Source: an uncultured Clostridia bacterium (GTDB taxonomy: Bacteria; Bacillota; Clostridia; RUG12999). From it: 13,290 bases of DNA. A model generated the notes under the pieces. The model was given only the letters and a program-made list of their open reading frames with translations, searched no databases and had not been told where the DNA came from. The position numbers and the translations under genes are program-made. Positions 1 to 6,337 of the stretch are shown here, one piece after another (the stretch's first letter is position 1; each line of letters opens with the position of its first letter). Location: the NCBI GenBank assembly GCA_938005345.1, contig CALLNG010000331.1, positions 1 through 13,290 of the forward strand, given 5' to 3'.

Positions 1-620
1 GCGATATTTTAGACCAACTGCACCACTACCACCAATTCCTGCCGCAGCGCCTGCAGCCGCTGCAGGCGGACATGGTGCTGGCGGGCCGCGCCATGCCTGT
101 GCTGGAACGGGATATTCCGGTGGAAGCCGTACACGGTGCGTCTGCCAAACCAGACAAACCGTTTGGGCTTATGCTGGACGCGCTGGACGACTTGCAGCCA
201 AACGAAGTATATTTTTGCGCCGGTGCATCGCCGCACTATGCGCTTGTCGGCGAGCTGATGTGCGCGCGCATGAAATCCCTGGGCGCGGCAGGGAGCGTAG
301 CGGTGGGATTCCACCGGGATACCACAGGCATTTTGCGTCTGGAATTCCCATGCTTTTCCTACGGCGCGTATTCCCAGGATCAGGCTCCGCGCGGGCGGGT
401 TGTGGATTACCGCGTGCCCATCGACATTGCGGGCGTGCGCGTTTGCCCCGGCGATTTGATTTTCGGCGACCGGGACGGCGTGCTGGTGATTCCCAAAGCG
501 CTGGAACAGGAGGTCATTTGCGCCGCCTATGAAAAGGCAACGGGAGAAAAAACCGTGGCAAACGCGATTCAGGCGGGTATGAGCGCCAAAACCGCATTCG
601 AAACTTATGGCATTTTATAA
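1..620 (+). CDS. RraA-like / HMG aldolase-family protein, 5' partial
   Basis: The reading frame is open from the window edge, so the true start lies upstream and about 205 residues of the C-terminal part are visible. The family (RraA, 4-hydroxy-4-methyl-2-oxoglutarate aldolase, old name 'dimethylmenaquinone methyltransferase') is recognised by a Gly-rich stretch ending in GFHRD, where the RD pair normally binds metal/carboxylate substrate, and by the C-terminal GDLIFGDRDGVLVIP strand-turn typical of the fold. The residue just before the Gly of the usual DGxxRD motif is Val instead of Asp, so exact chemistry is uncertain. These proteins are usually cytoplasmic trimers or hexamers, acting either as pyruvate-releasing aldolases or as RNase E regulators. 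RNase E control is less likely in a Firmicute. It is convergent with the pan operon and ends 21 bases before a bidirectional terminator. Family call is firm; substrate is unknown. Confidence 0.8.
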   Translation, partial: DILDQLHHYHQFLPQRLQPLQADMVLAGRAMPVLERDIPVEAVHGASAKPDKPFGLMLDALDDLQPNEVYFCAGASPHYALVGELMCARMKSLGAAGSVAVGFHRDTTGILRLEFPCFSYGAYSQDQAPRGRVVDYRVPIDIAGVRVCPGDLIFGDRDGVLVIPKALEQEVICAAYEKATGEKTVANAIQAGMSAKTAFETYGIL

Positions 621-635
621 GGGAACAGATTTCCA

Positions 636-680
636 CAAAAACAGCCGCGCGGCAAATTTACCGCGCGGCTGTTTGTTTCT
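636..680. terminator. Bidirectional intrinsic terminator between the RraA-like gene and panD
   Basis: A perfect 11-bp GC-rich stem (642-652 with 661-671, extended by an A-T pair) has an 8-nt AT-rich loop. It is followed by TTTGTTT on + and preceded by an A-run at 636-641, which gives a U-tract on the minus strand. It lies between convergent genes and probably ends both transcripts. Confidence 0.88.
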
Positions 681-717
681 GTTAGTTCTAGCAGTCCCTT
701 TTTCTGGACATACGCCC

Positions 718-1065
718 TCACTGGGGCCGGTTATTCCCGTCCACGTGCACAATGCGGGGCTGCCAGTTTTCCGCTTCTTCCGGCGTGACCTGGGCGTAGG
801 CAATGATAATCACCTTGTCGCCACGGTGCACCAGCCGCGCTGCCGCGCCGTTGATACAAATCACGCCGCTGCCCGCCTCGCCTTCTATAATATACGTCTC
901 CAGGCGGTTGCCATTATCAATGTCCAGCACCTGCACTTTTTGGTATTCCCGCATGCCGGAGCGCTGCAAAAGGTCGCGGTCAATGGTAATGCTGCCGACG
1001 TAGTTCAAATCCGCTTCGGTCACGGTCGCGCGGTGAATCTTGCCCGCCATCATGTCAATTAGCAT
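718..1065 (-). CDS. panD: Aspartate 1-decarboxylase (PanD)
   Basis: Pyruvoyl-dependent enzyme that decarboxylates L-aspartate to beta-alanine, one of the two substrates of PanC. The 115-residue product starts MLIDMMAGKIHRATVTEAD, the classic PanD N-terminus, which decides the start at 1065 over an upstream in-frame codon at 1098. The self-cleavage site Gly24-Ser25 (YVGSITID) is intact, so the proenzyme should process into beta and alpha chains with a pyruvoyl group on Ser25. Lys9, Tyr22 and Asn72-Gly-Ala-Ala-Ala match conserved family positions. The gene is last in the operon; its start overlaps the end of panC by 11 bases and a GGGGG ribosome site sits inside panC, so translational coupling is likely. 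Length is slightly short for the family, with the C-terminal tail normally variable. Confidence 0.95.
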   Translation of the reverse strand: MLIDMMAGKIHRATVTEADLNYVGSITIDRDLLQRSGMREYQKVQVLDIDNGNRLETYIIEGEAGSGVICINGAAARLVHRGDKVIIIAYAQVTPEEAENWQPRIVHVDGNNRPQ

Positions 1066-1903
1066 GTCCGACGCCCCCTTCCACAAACCAGTTGTCAATC
1101 AGCCTTGTCGTGCCGATACGCGCCGCCAGCGCAAACATACTGTCCGGCTGGATGTGCTGCAAGGGCCCCAAATCCGCCAGGCTGACATATTCTACATATT
1201 CCACATCCGCGCCCGTTTCCTCCAGCATGGCGCGCATATGGTCCAGCAACGGCGCCGCGTCCCCGGCTCCCGCTTCCACCTGTTCCTTGGCCCAGGCCAG
1301 GCTGCGGCTGAGCGCGGTGGCCCGCTGCCGCTCGTCCGCGCTCAGATACTGGTTGCGCGAACTTTTCGCCAGCCCGTCCTCTTCACGCACAATGGGGCAG
1401 CCGATGATTTCAATATCAAAATTCAGTTCCCGCACCATTTTTTGCACCACCAGCAGCTGCTGCGCGTCTTTTTGCCCAAAATACGCCCGCTGCGGCTGCA
1501 CCAGGTGAAACAGCTTGGTTAGCACCGTGGTTACGCCGCGGAAATGGCCGGGCCGGCTTTTGCCGCACAATGTGTCTGTGATGCCGCCCGTTTCCACATA
1601 GGTATCATAGCCTTCCGGGTACATCTCCTGGACGCTGGGCGCAAACACCGCCGCCGCACCCGCTTCCTCCGCCAGCGCCGCGTCCCGCTCCAGTGTCCGC
1701 GGATAGGCTTCATAATCCTCGCCCGGGCAAAACTGCGTTGGATTGACAAACACGCTTACCACCGTGACCGCGTTTTCCGCCGCAGACCGGCGAATCAGCG
1801 ACAAGTGTCCCTCATGCAGCGCGCCCATGGTGGGCACAAAGCCCACGCCGTGGTGCGCTGCGGCAAATGCTTTCATTTGCGCTATGGTTTTGATGATTTC
1901 CAT
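1055..1903 (-). CDS. panC: Pantothenate synthetase (pantoate--beta-alanine ligase, PanC)
   Basis: ATP-dependent ligase that joins pantoate and beta-alanine through a pantoyl-adenylate, the last step of vitamin B5 synthesis, in the cytoplasm. The 282-residue length is normal. Visible motifs in order: PTMGALHEGHLSLI with the HxGH adenylate-binding signature (about residues 24-37), FVNPTQF, KSRPGHFRGV, FGQKDAQQ, and GLAKSSRN, which corresponds to the KMSKS-like loop (commonly LAMSSRN; here Lys replaces Met). ATG at 1903 is preceded by a purine-rich GAGGCGGGG site overlapping the panB stop. Spacing to panB is 12 bases, and the 3' end overlaps panD by 11 bases. The tight packing indicates one polycistronic message. 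Confidence 0.96.
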   Translation of the reverse strand: MEIIKTIAQMKAFAAAHHGVGFVPTMGALHEGHLSLIRRSAAENAVTVVSVFVNPTQFCPGEDYEAYPRTLERDAALAEEAGAAAVFAPSVQEMYPEGYDTYVETGGITDTLCGKSRPGHFRGVTTVLTKLFHLVQPQRAYFGQKDAQQLLVVQKMVRELNFDIEIIGCPIVREEDGLAKSSRNQYLSADERQRATALSRSLAWAKEQVEAGAGDAAPLLDHMRAMLEETGADVEYVEYVSLADLGPLQHIQPDSMFALAARIGTTRLIDNWFVEGGVGHAN

Positions 1904-1915
1904 GGTATCCCCGCC

Positions 1916-2713
1916 TCACATTCTCGTCTGTTCCTGCGCGGGGAACGTGCCCTCACGCACTTCTTTTGCATATTGCTGCACGCCCTGGCGGATCAGGTCG
2001 CCTACTGGGGCGAATTGTTTGGCAAATTTGGGCGTTATGTCGCCGTACATACCCAGCATGTCCTGATACACCAGCACCTGCCCGTCGCACTGGCTGCCCG
2101 CGCCAATGCCAATTACCGGGATGGACAGCTGCTGCGCCAGCGTCCCGGCCAGCGCCTGTGGTACGCATTCCACCACCAGGGAAAACGCGCCCGCTTCCTC
2201 CAGCGCTTTGGCATCCTCCACAAGCTGCTGTGCGGCTTGCTCGGTTTTGCCTTGGTAGACAAACCCGCCCAGCTGGTTGACAGACTGCGGTGTCAGCCCC
2301 AAGTGGCCCATAACGGGAATGCCCGCGTCCACCATGGCGCGCACTTTTCCGCACACGCTTTTGCCGCCTTCCAGTTTCACACAGGCCGCGCCCGCCCGCA
2401 TGAGCGCACCCGCGTTTTCCAGTGCCGCGTCCACGCTGCCGTGGTAGGACAAAAAGGGCAGGTCGCCTACCACCATGGCATGCTGCGCGCCGCGTCGCAC
2501 CGCTTTCACGTGGTGCACCATGTCCGACATGGTCACCTGCACGGTGTCCTCGTAGCCCAGCATGACCATGCCCAGCGAATCGCCCACCAAAATAGCGTCC
2601 ACGCCGCTTTCATCCATCAATTTTGCCATCGTATAATCATAGGCGGTAATCATAACAATTTTTTCTCCCGCCTGTTTTTTCTGTGCAAAGGTCCGTTTTG
2701 TGACCCGTTTCAT
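1916..2713 (-). CDS. panB: 3-methyl-2-oxobutanoate hydroxymethyltransferase (PanB)
   Basis: Transfers a hydroxymethyl group from methylene-tetrahydrofolate to 2-ketoisovalerate to give ketopantoate, the committed step to pantothenate. The 265-residue protein is full length and shows the TIM-barrel family motifs: MITAYDYTMAKLMD, the metal-binding VGDSLGMVMLGYEDT (Asp45 and neighbours), GDLPFLSYHGS, VKLEGG, MGHLGLTPQS, and the catalytic-region VECVP followed by IGIGAGSQCDGQVLVYQDMLG. The ATG overlaps the stop of the upstream reductase gene by 4 bases (ATGA), and panC begins 12 bases after its stop, so it is translated within the operon. Confidence 0.96.
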   Translation of the reverse strand: MKRVTKRTFAQKKQAGEKIVMITAYDYTMAKLMDESGVDAILVGDSLGMVMLGYEDTVQVTMSDMVHHVKAVRRGAQHAMVVGDLPFLSYHGSVDAALENAGALMRAGAACVKLEGGKSVCGKVRAMVDAGIPVMGHLGLTPQSVNQLGGFVYQGKTEQAAQQLVEDAKALEEAGAFSLVVECVPQALAGTLAQQLSIPVIGIGAGSQCDGQVLVYQDMLGMYGDITPKFAKQFAPVGDLIRQGVQQYAKEVREGTFPAQEQTRM

Positions 2714-3537
2714 GTATCCAACGCCTCCTCCACTTTATTCCGCTGCGTTTCGTCCGCCAGCGCATAGTGTGCCGTATACCGGCCCAGCGCGGCATATAGT
2801 TGTTTTGCTTCGCCTGGCGGCATTGCCGCAAGCTGCCGCCGCAGGGTGCCCGCGTCACCCCGTGCGACCGGCCCTGTCAGCGCCGCCTTTGGCCCACGTT
2901 CAAACGCTGCTGCCAGCGACGCACTCGCCATGGGATAAAACATTTCCGGAGAAATATCCGTGCCTTCCAGCAGTTCCTCCGCCAGGCGCACCAGACTCAC
3001 TACATAATTGGCACAGGCGCAGGCCGCCGCGTGGTAGCGCGGCTTTTGCTCCGGACGGATTTCCTGAAACGGAATACCCGCCTGTGCCAGCACCCGGCGC
3101 AAGCGTTCCATGCCTTCGCCTGCGCCTTCCAGCGTGAACGTCACGCCCTCCAGCGCCGCCGGATCCAGGCGTTTGTCGGAAAACGCAAAAGGCGGGTGCA
3201 GGGAAAACACCGTGTTGCCCGCCTGCTGCAGCGGCTGCAAATCCACGCTGGACAGCGCGCCGCTGAACATGCCGCACAGTTTTCCCCGGCACCCTTGCTC
3301 TGCCAGCCGCTTTGCGCTTTGCGCCACCGCATCGTCCGCCATGGAAAGAATAACCATGTCGCACGCCTGCACCAACGCCGCTTCATCCTGCCAGGCCCGG
3401 CTTCCCGTTATTCCGGCGTTTTCCTGCGCCGATGCAAATGTGCGCGACGCATAGCCTGCCAGCGAAAAGCCATGCCGCTGCAAATACCTGCCCATGACGG
3501 CGGCGCACTTGCCTGCGCCAATCATACCCACGTTCAT
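2710..3537 (-). CDS. panG: Probable ketopantoate reductase, PanG type (Rossmann-like + DUF2520)
   Basis: A 275-residue protein with an N-terminal Rossmann nucleotide-binding site (MNVGMIGAGKCAAVMG, residues 1-16), the central SLHPPFAFSD segment typical of DUF2520 proteins, and an all-helical C-terminal half. It lacks the sequence of canonical PanE/ApbA or IlvC. DUF2520 proteins of this type were described as the alternative NADPH-dependent ketopantoate reductase PanG in Francisella, with homologues in Enterococcus and Clostridioides. Its place as first gene before panB-panC-panD, with no panE in view, fits that role: it supplies the otherwise missing pantoate step. The start at 3537 is chosen because a strong GGAGGGGAGG site lies 8 bases upstream; an extension to 3633 is in frame but lacks this support. 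It overlaps panB by ATGA. Function is by family and context. Confidence 0.82.
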   Translation of the reverse strand: MNVGMIGAGKCAAVMGRYLQRHGFSLAGYASRTFASAQENAGITGSRAWQDEAALVQACDMVILSMADDAVAQSAKRLAEQGCRGKLCGMFSGALSSVDLQPLQQAGNTVFSLHPPFAFSDKRLDPAALEGVTFTLEGAGEGMERLRRVLAQAGIPFQEIRPEQKPRYHAAACACANYVVSLVRLAEELLEGTDISPEMFYPMASASLAAAFERGPKAALTGPVARGDAGTLRRQLAAMPPGEAKQLYAALGRYTAHYALADETQRNKVEEALDT

Positions 3538-3633
3538 AGCCGTTTCCTCCCCTCCGCCACGTATTCCGGCAATGTCGTTTCTCTCCTCCACCGATGCAAT
3601 TCCTCCCGCCGGGCGGTTGGAGGGGGATTGCAA

Positions 3634-3672
3634 AAAAGGGACGGCTGTCCGGCTGGAACAAGTCTCCCTTTT
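3634..3672 (-). terminator. Probable intrinsic terminator after the alcohol dehydrogenase gene
   Basis: Read on the minus strand, AAAAGGGA (3672-3665) pairs with TCCCTTTT (3641-3634) around a 23-nt loop and runs into a T-tract ending at 3632. It lies 17 bases past the adh stop and upstream of panG. The stem is short and the loop large, so partial read-through into the pan operon is possible. I found no clear separate promoter for panG in 3538-3630. Confidence 0.5.
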
Positions 3673-3688
3673 GTTTCAAGTCGAGCCT

Positions 3689-4846
3689 CTACGCTTCCTC
3701 TTCTCCATACAGGTCTTTCAAAATGCGCAGCACATCCTCTTTGGACGGACGGCGCGGGTTGGTCGCGGTGCAGGAATCCGCTAGCGCGCTTTCTGCCATG
3801 TCGTCCAGTTTGGCAAAATAGCTTTCCCGGTCCACGCCGCACTGTGCCACAGACAGCGGCATGTTCATTTCCTTGAGCATGAACTGCACCCAGTTGGTCA
3901 GTGCGCGCACCGTGGTGATTTCATTGAAGTTGTTCAGCCCCAACAGTTTGGCAAGCTGGATATATTTGCGCACGGACGGCAAATATTCTTTGCGGCTGCG
4001 GGAATGTTCGTTGATGTCGGAGTTAAACTCAATGATGTGCGGCAGCACAATCGCGTTGGCGCGGCCGTGCGGGATATGGAAATGCGCGCCCAGCGTATGC
4101 GCAATGCCGTGGTTGAGCCCCAGGGAGGCAGAGTTGAATGCCAGCCCCGCCAGGCAGGACGCGACATGCATTTTTTTGCGCGCGTGCGTGTCGCCCTGGT
4201 CAAAATAGGAGCGCAGCAAAAATGCGCCGCAGATTTCCACCGCTTTTTCCGCCAGCGCGGAGGAAAACTCGTTGGCGTCGCTGCTGACATACGCTTCCAT
4301 GGCGTGAGTCAACACGTCCATGCCCGTGTCCGCCGTAATGCCGGGCGGCACGGTGCGCACCAGTTCCGCGTCCAAAATTGCTTCGTCCGGCAGCAGCTCG
4401 TCCGCTACCAGCGGATATTTTTTGCCTGCGTCCGGGTCGGTGATTACGGAAAACCGCGTCACTTCTGAGCCAGTGCCGCTGGTGGTGGGAATCGCAATGA
4501 GCGGCGGCACTTCCCCGCCCTGCGCCCGGGACCCGATTTCGCGGATGGATTTGGCGGAGTCAATCGCGCTGCCGCCGCCTACTGCCACCACCGCGTCCGG
4601 CCCATAGGCCAGCATTTGTTCCACGCCTTTTGAAATTTCACTAATCGGCGGGTCGGGCACCACGCCGTCAAACACTTCCGTTTCTGCGCCCGCTTTTTTC
4701 AGCCGGCTCAAAATGAGTTCTGCCATGCCGCTTTTGACCACAAACGGGTCGGTAATCACAAACACCTTGCGGTAGGGCAGGTCGCACAAATGGTCCAGTG
4801 CATTGTCGCCAAAATAGATTTTGGTCTTAATATCAAAGGTTTCCAT
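3689..4846 (-). CDS. Iron-containing (group III) alcohol dehydrogenase
   Basis: NAD(P)-dependent interconversion of a primary alcohol and its aldehyde or ketone; cytoplasmic and typical of fermentative anaerobes. The 385-residue protein has the nucleotide-binding GGGSAIDSAK (residues 90-99), PTTSGTGSEVTRFSVITD (120-137), and the metal ligands Asp177 and His181 (in MDVLTHAMEAYVS), His246 (NHGIAH) and His260 (IPHGRANA). The tail CTATNPRRPS resembles PduQ, AdhE C-terminal and butanol-dehydrogenase relatives, so propanol, ethanol or butanol are all possible substrates. ATG at 4846 is preferred over the adjacent TTG at 4849 because AAGGA lies 9 bases upstream of it. A promoter candidate and a terminator flank it, so it is probably monocistronic. 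Substrate cannot be told from sequence. Confidence 0.92.
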   Translation of the reverse strand: METFDIKTKIYFGDNALDHLCDLPYRKVFVITDPFVVKSGMAELILSRLKKAGAETEVFDGVVPDPPISEISKGVEQMLAYGPDAVVAVGGGSAIDSAKSIREIGSRAQGGEVPPLIAIPTTSGTGSEVTRFSVITDPDAGKKYPLVADELLPDEAILDAELVRTVPPGITADTGMDVLTHAMEAYVSSDANEFSSALAEKAVEICGAFLLRSYFDQGDTHARKKMHVASCLAGLAFNSASLGLNHGIAHTLGAHFHIPHGRANAIVLPHIIEFNSDINEHSRSRKEYLPSVRKYIQLAKLLGLNNFNEITTVRALTNWVQFMLKEMNMPLSVAQCGVDRESYFAKLDDMAESALADSCTATNPRRPSKEDVLRILKDLYGEEEA

Positions 4847-4884
4847 CAATCTCCGTCCTTTACTGTAATTTCCACTGTCTTTTT

Positions 4885-4913
4885 AGTATACACCAAAACG
4901 GCGGCAAATGCAA
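4885..4913 (-). promoter_or_regulatory. Candidate sigma-A promoter of the alcohol dehydrogenase gene
   Basis: On the minus strand the -10 is TATACT (4890-4885), a 5/6 match. A weak -35 TTGCAT (4913-4908) lies 17 bases upstream. It is positioned about 40-65 bases before the ATG at 4846. The -35 is only 3/6, so confidence is moderate. Confidence 0.5.
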
Positions 4914-4927
4914 GAGCTGCGCCCGTT

Positions 4928-5083
4928 CTCTTTCACAAAAAGAAATGGCGCATTGCATGAAAAGAAATTACGCATTACCCTTTCAGCGTTGCTGCCTCTT
5001 TCACGAAGGGGACCGCCGTCCCCCTCGCGCGCCCCCCTGCCGCAAGGCGGTTCGCTCACGCCAAATTCGCCCTGCGGGCAAAT
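4928..5083. repeat. Intergenic repeat/hairpin cluster between adh and the orphan gene
   Basis: Most of the gene-free stretch 4914-5107 is this cluster. It holds a tandem imperfect repeat with 22-base period (4938-4954 and 4960-4976, 15 of 17 bases equal) and a 9-mer CTCTTTCAC at both 4928-4936 and 4996-5004. Three short GC hairpins follow: GGGGAC/GTCCCC at 5008-5023, CCGC/GCGG at 5040-5050, and GCCC/GGGC at 5069-5079. No ORF with a ribosome site is convincing here. It looks like a degenerate or composite intergenic repeat; whether it is dispersed in the genome cannot be seen. Confidence 0.5.
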
Positions 5084-5107
5084 CCCCCCCTTGCAACCCC
5101 AATATTT

Positions 5108-5425
5108 TTATTTGTTTTGTTCTTCCTCCCTGCCCGGGGTGTGCTTTTTTTCTTTGCCTTTTTGCTGGTTTTCCTTCTTTTGCTTTTCCCGCGCGGCCCA
5201 TAGCAGCAATTTGATATTTTCCCGCGCAATGGGCTCTGCAATGTCCCAGTACACGGTAATCATCGCCAAATTGGCGCAGTGCAATCCCTTATCTTTGAAC
5301 TCCCGTCCCAGCCACAAAAACTCTTCTTCTGTCAGCCGTTCTCCTAGTCCTAAAACACGTAGCCACTGGTTATAGTTGTCCACAATCCATGATTGCAGAC
5401 GCTGCACTTCTCGCTTGTCGTCCAT
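5108..5425 (-). CDS. Hypothetical small charged protein
   Basis: I do not recognise this 105-residue protein. The reading frame is believable because ATG at 5425 follows AAAGGAGG with ideal spacing and because no longer ORF overlaps it. The first 80 residues look like a globular, mostly helical domain with Trp at residues 13, 21, 38, 60 and 76 and a NYNQWLRVLGLGERLTEEEF segment. The last 25 residues are a Lys/Glu/Gln-rich, low-complexity, probably disordered tail. No signal peptide or membrane helix is seen. It stands alone, with an extended -10 candidate upstream, next to the toxin/immunity island, so an accessory or phage-derived origin is possible but unproven. Confidence 0.65.
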   Translation of the reverse strand: MDDKREVQRLQSWIVDNYNQWLRVLGLGERLTEEEFLWLGREFKDKGLHCANLAMITVYWDIAEPIARENIKLLLWAAREKQKKENQQKGKEKKHTPGREEEQNK

Positions 5426-5466
5426 TTCTGCTCCTCCTTTCTTTGGTTGTTCGGGATCCCTTTTCT

Positions 5467-5475
5467 ATCTTACCA
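5467..5475 (-). promoter_or_regulatory. Candidate extended -10 promoter of the orphan gene
   Basis: On the minus strand TGG-TAAGAT (5475-5467) matches an extended -10 element, 42 bases before the ATG at 5425. No good -35 is present 17 bases upstream. The same TGGTAAGATAGA 12-mer occurs at the rlmB promoter (8497-8508). Confidence 0.35.
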
Positions 5476-5476
5476 T

Positions 5477-5585
5477 AAAAAAAGAAGGACTCCGTTCGCC
5501 ATAGCGAACGAACCAGAACTTTTTCTAACAATTTCGCAAAATTTTGCGGGGCCGCAAAAAAACAGCGGAACCTTCTAGTTAGAAC
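5477..5585 (-). terminator. Multi-branched terminator-like structured element after the small HTH gene
   Basis: Read on the minus strand, AGAAGG (5576-5571) pairs with CCTTCT (5488-5483), with CCG/CGG just inside, and is followed by a T7 run: an intrinsic-terminator pattern closing a loop of about 80 nt. Inside are a perfect 8-bp hairpin TTTTGCGG/CCGCAAAA (5542-5559) and a 7-bp hairpin CGTTCGC/GCGAACG (5493-5510). A competing palindrome CGCAAAATTTTGCG (5535-5548) and an alternative TTCTAAC/GTTAGAA stem (5523-5529 with 5579-5585) overlap these. It probably ends the small HTH transcript; a separate structured RNA is also possible. Confidence 0.5.
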
Positions 5586-5602
5586 GTCCCGCCGCCAGCT
5601 AC

Positions 5603-5788
5603 TTAATCGTTTCGATGTTTTAATTTTTCCACCGCTTCTTTGCTAAATAAATAATTGCGTTTCCCTGCCTCCCGCATTTCAGCAGGAGAAAACTGCATTT
5701 TCTTTGCCAGCCGCAGCAAATAGCTGGGATTGATGTCCAACAGCTCCGCAACTTCCTTGGTAATATACACGTTCCGCACGTCCGTCAT
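5603..5788 (-). CDS. Small helix-turn-helix (MerR/excisionase-like) DNA-binding protein
   Basis: A 61-residue protein that is almost entirely one winged-helix-like DNA-binding domain: VYITKEVAELLDINPSYLLR is the helix-turn-helix, followed by a wing-like RNYLFSKEAVEKLK segment. This pattern is seen in MerR-type N-terminal domains, HTH_17 proteins and phage excisionases. The start at 5788 is chosen because AAGGA lies 9 bases upstream and because the longer in-frame start at 5836 would fall inside the promoter's -35 box. It has its own consensus promoter and a leader of only about 18 nt. No integrase is seen in the window, so a recombination-directionality role is unsupported; autoregulation or regulation of the adjacent cassette are alternatives. 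Targets unknown. Confidence 0.7.
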   Translation of the reverse strand: MTDVRNVYITKEVAELLDINPSYLLRLAKKMQFSPAEMREAGKRNYLFSKEAVEKLKHRND

Positions 5789-5812
5789 ACGACTTAATCC
5801 TTCTTTCTTTTC

Positions 5813-5841
5813 ATTATACCATGTCGGACGTCGCATGTCAA
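5813..5841 (-). promoter_or_regulatory. Perfect consensus sigma-A promoter of the small HTH gene
   Basis: On the minus strand TTGACA (5841-5836), 17-base spacer, TATAAT (5818-5813): both hexamers and spacing are ideal. The spacer holds the palindrome GACGTC, and GACATG occurs twice across the -35/spacer region, possible operator half-sites. An 8-bp inverted repeat (5844-5851 with 5874-5881) lies just upstream. Confidence 0.85.
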
Positions 5842-5893
5842 TCTATTTGTTTGTATACCGTGTTCCGCGTTGCAACAAATAAGGAAGAGCGGA

Positions 5894-6296
5894 CTATTCT
5901 ACACCGCCATAAGAAAAAATAGTAATTTGCAAACCTACTCCCATTTTGGCTAAAGCAGATACCGTTTCTTTTGATAATTCATATCCTATTTGACCGTATT
6001 CTGAAGATACATGGCATCTTATTGAAACCTCTGCATCTTGAATGGATGATAACGCTGTTTTCTTTTCTAAACAGAGTTTCAACAATTTTTGTAATGTTTG
6101 ATCCATTTCGCTGATAATATCACATTCCCATACCAAAAACCAGCCATTTCTTTTGCTATACGGTTGACTAGAACAATGTAACGGTTCCCCTTTTCAACCA
6201 CGCGGCTTGGCTATATCCCTAAAATTGCAGTGATTTGTTCGGGACGATTGGTTTCACTATATATCAACAACGAACATTGCATCAAACCGTTCCCAT
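5894..6296 (-). pseudogene. DUF4279-like protein, disabled by a stop and frameshift(s)
   Basis: Read on the minus strand the pieces reassemble into a DUF4279-like protein of about 130 residues. A first part contains ETNRPEQITAILGI, the usual N-terminal signature. The later part contains KGEPL, NGWFLVWE and ends in VSIRCHVSSEYGQIGYEL followed by a LAKMGVGLQITIFSYGG segment. Three lesions are visible. An ATG at 6296 with an ideal GGGAGGG ribosome site enters the wrong frame and hits TGA unless one T is restored near 6283-6287. A TAG (6213-6211) follows LGI. One base is missing in the A-run near 6191-6195, between VVEK and KGEPL. Only an 80-residue remnant from TTG at 6136 is open. It is last in the barnase-barstar cassette; DUF4279-like genes often occur in toxin/immunity loci, so a decayed immunity gene is plausible. 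Confidence 0.75.
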
Positions 6297-6337
6297 TATG
6301 TCCCTCCCTTACAAAGCAAGTCTTTCTACCTATCCTT

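Noticed and set aside
607..1062. A 151-codon open frame on + over the terminator and panD
   Set aside because: It runs through the terminator hairpin and is antisense to panD; no ribosome site or family match.
1544..2767. A 407-codon open frame on + opposite panC/panB
   Set aside because: It is antisense to two certain genes, is rich in His/Arg/Gln as expected for a shadow of GC-rich codons, and has no ribosome site or family resemblance.
2800..3876. A 358-codon open frame on + opposite panG and adh
   Set aside because: Shadow of the reductase gene: composition is Cys/His/Arg-rich, it spans an intergenic gap and terminator, and no motif is seen.
5535..5548. CGCAAAATTTTGCG palindrome as an attachment site or replication origin element
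   Set aside because: No second copy, integrase, DnaA gene or DnaA-box cluster is in the window; it is better explained as part of the local hairpin set.
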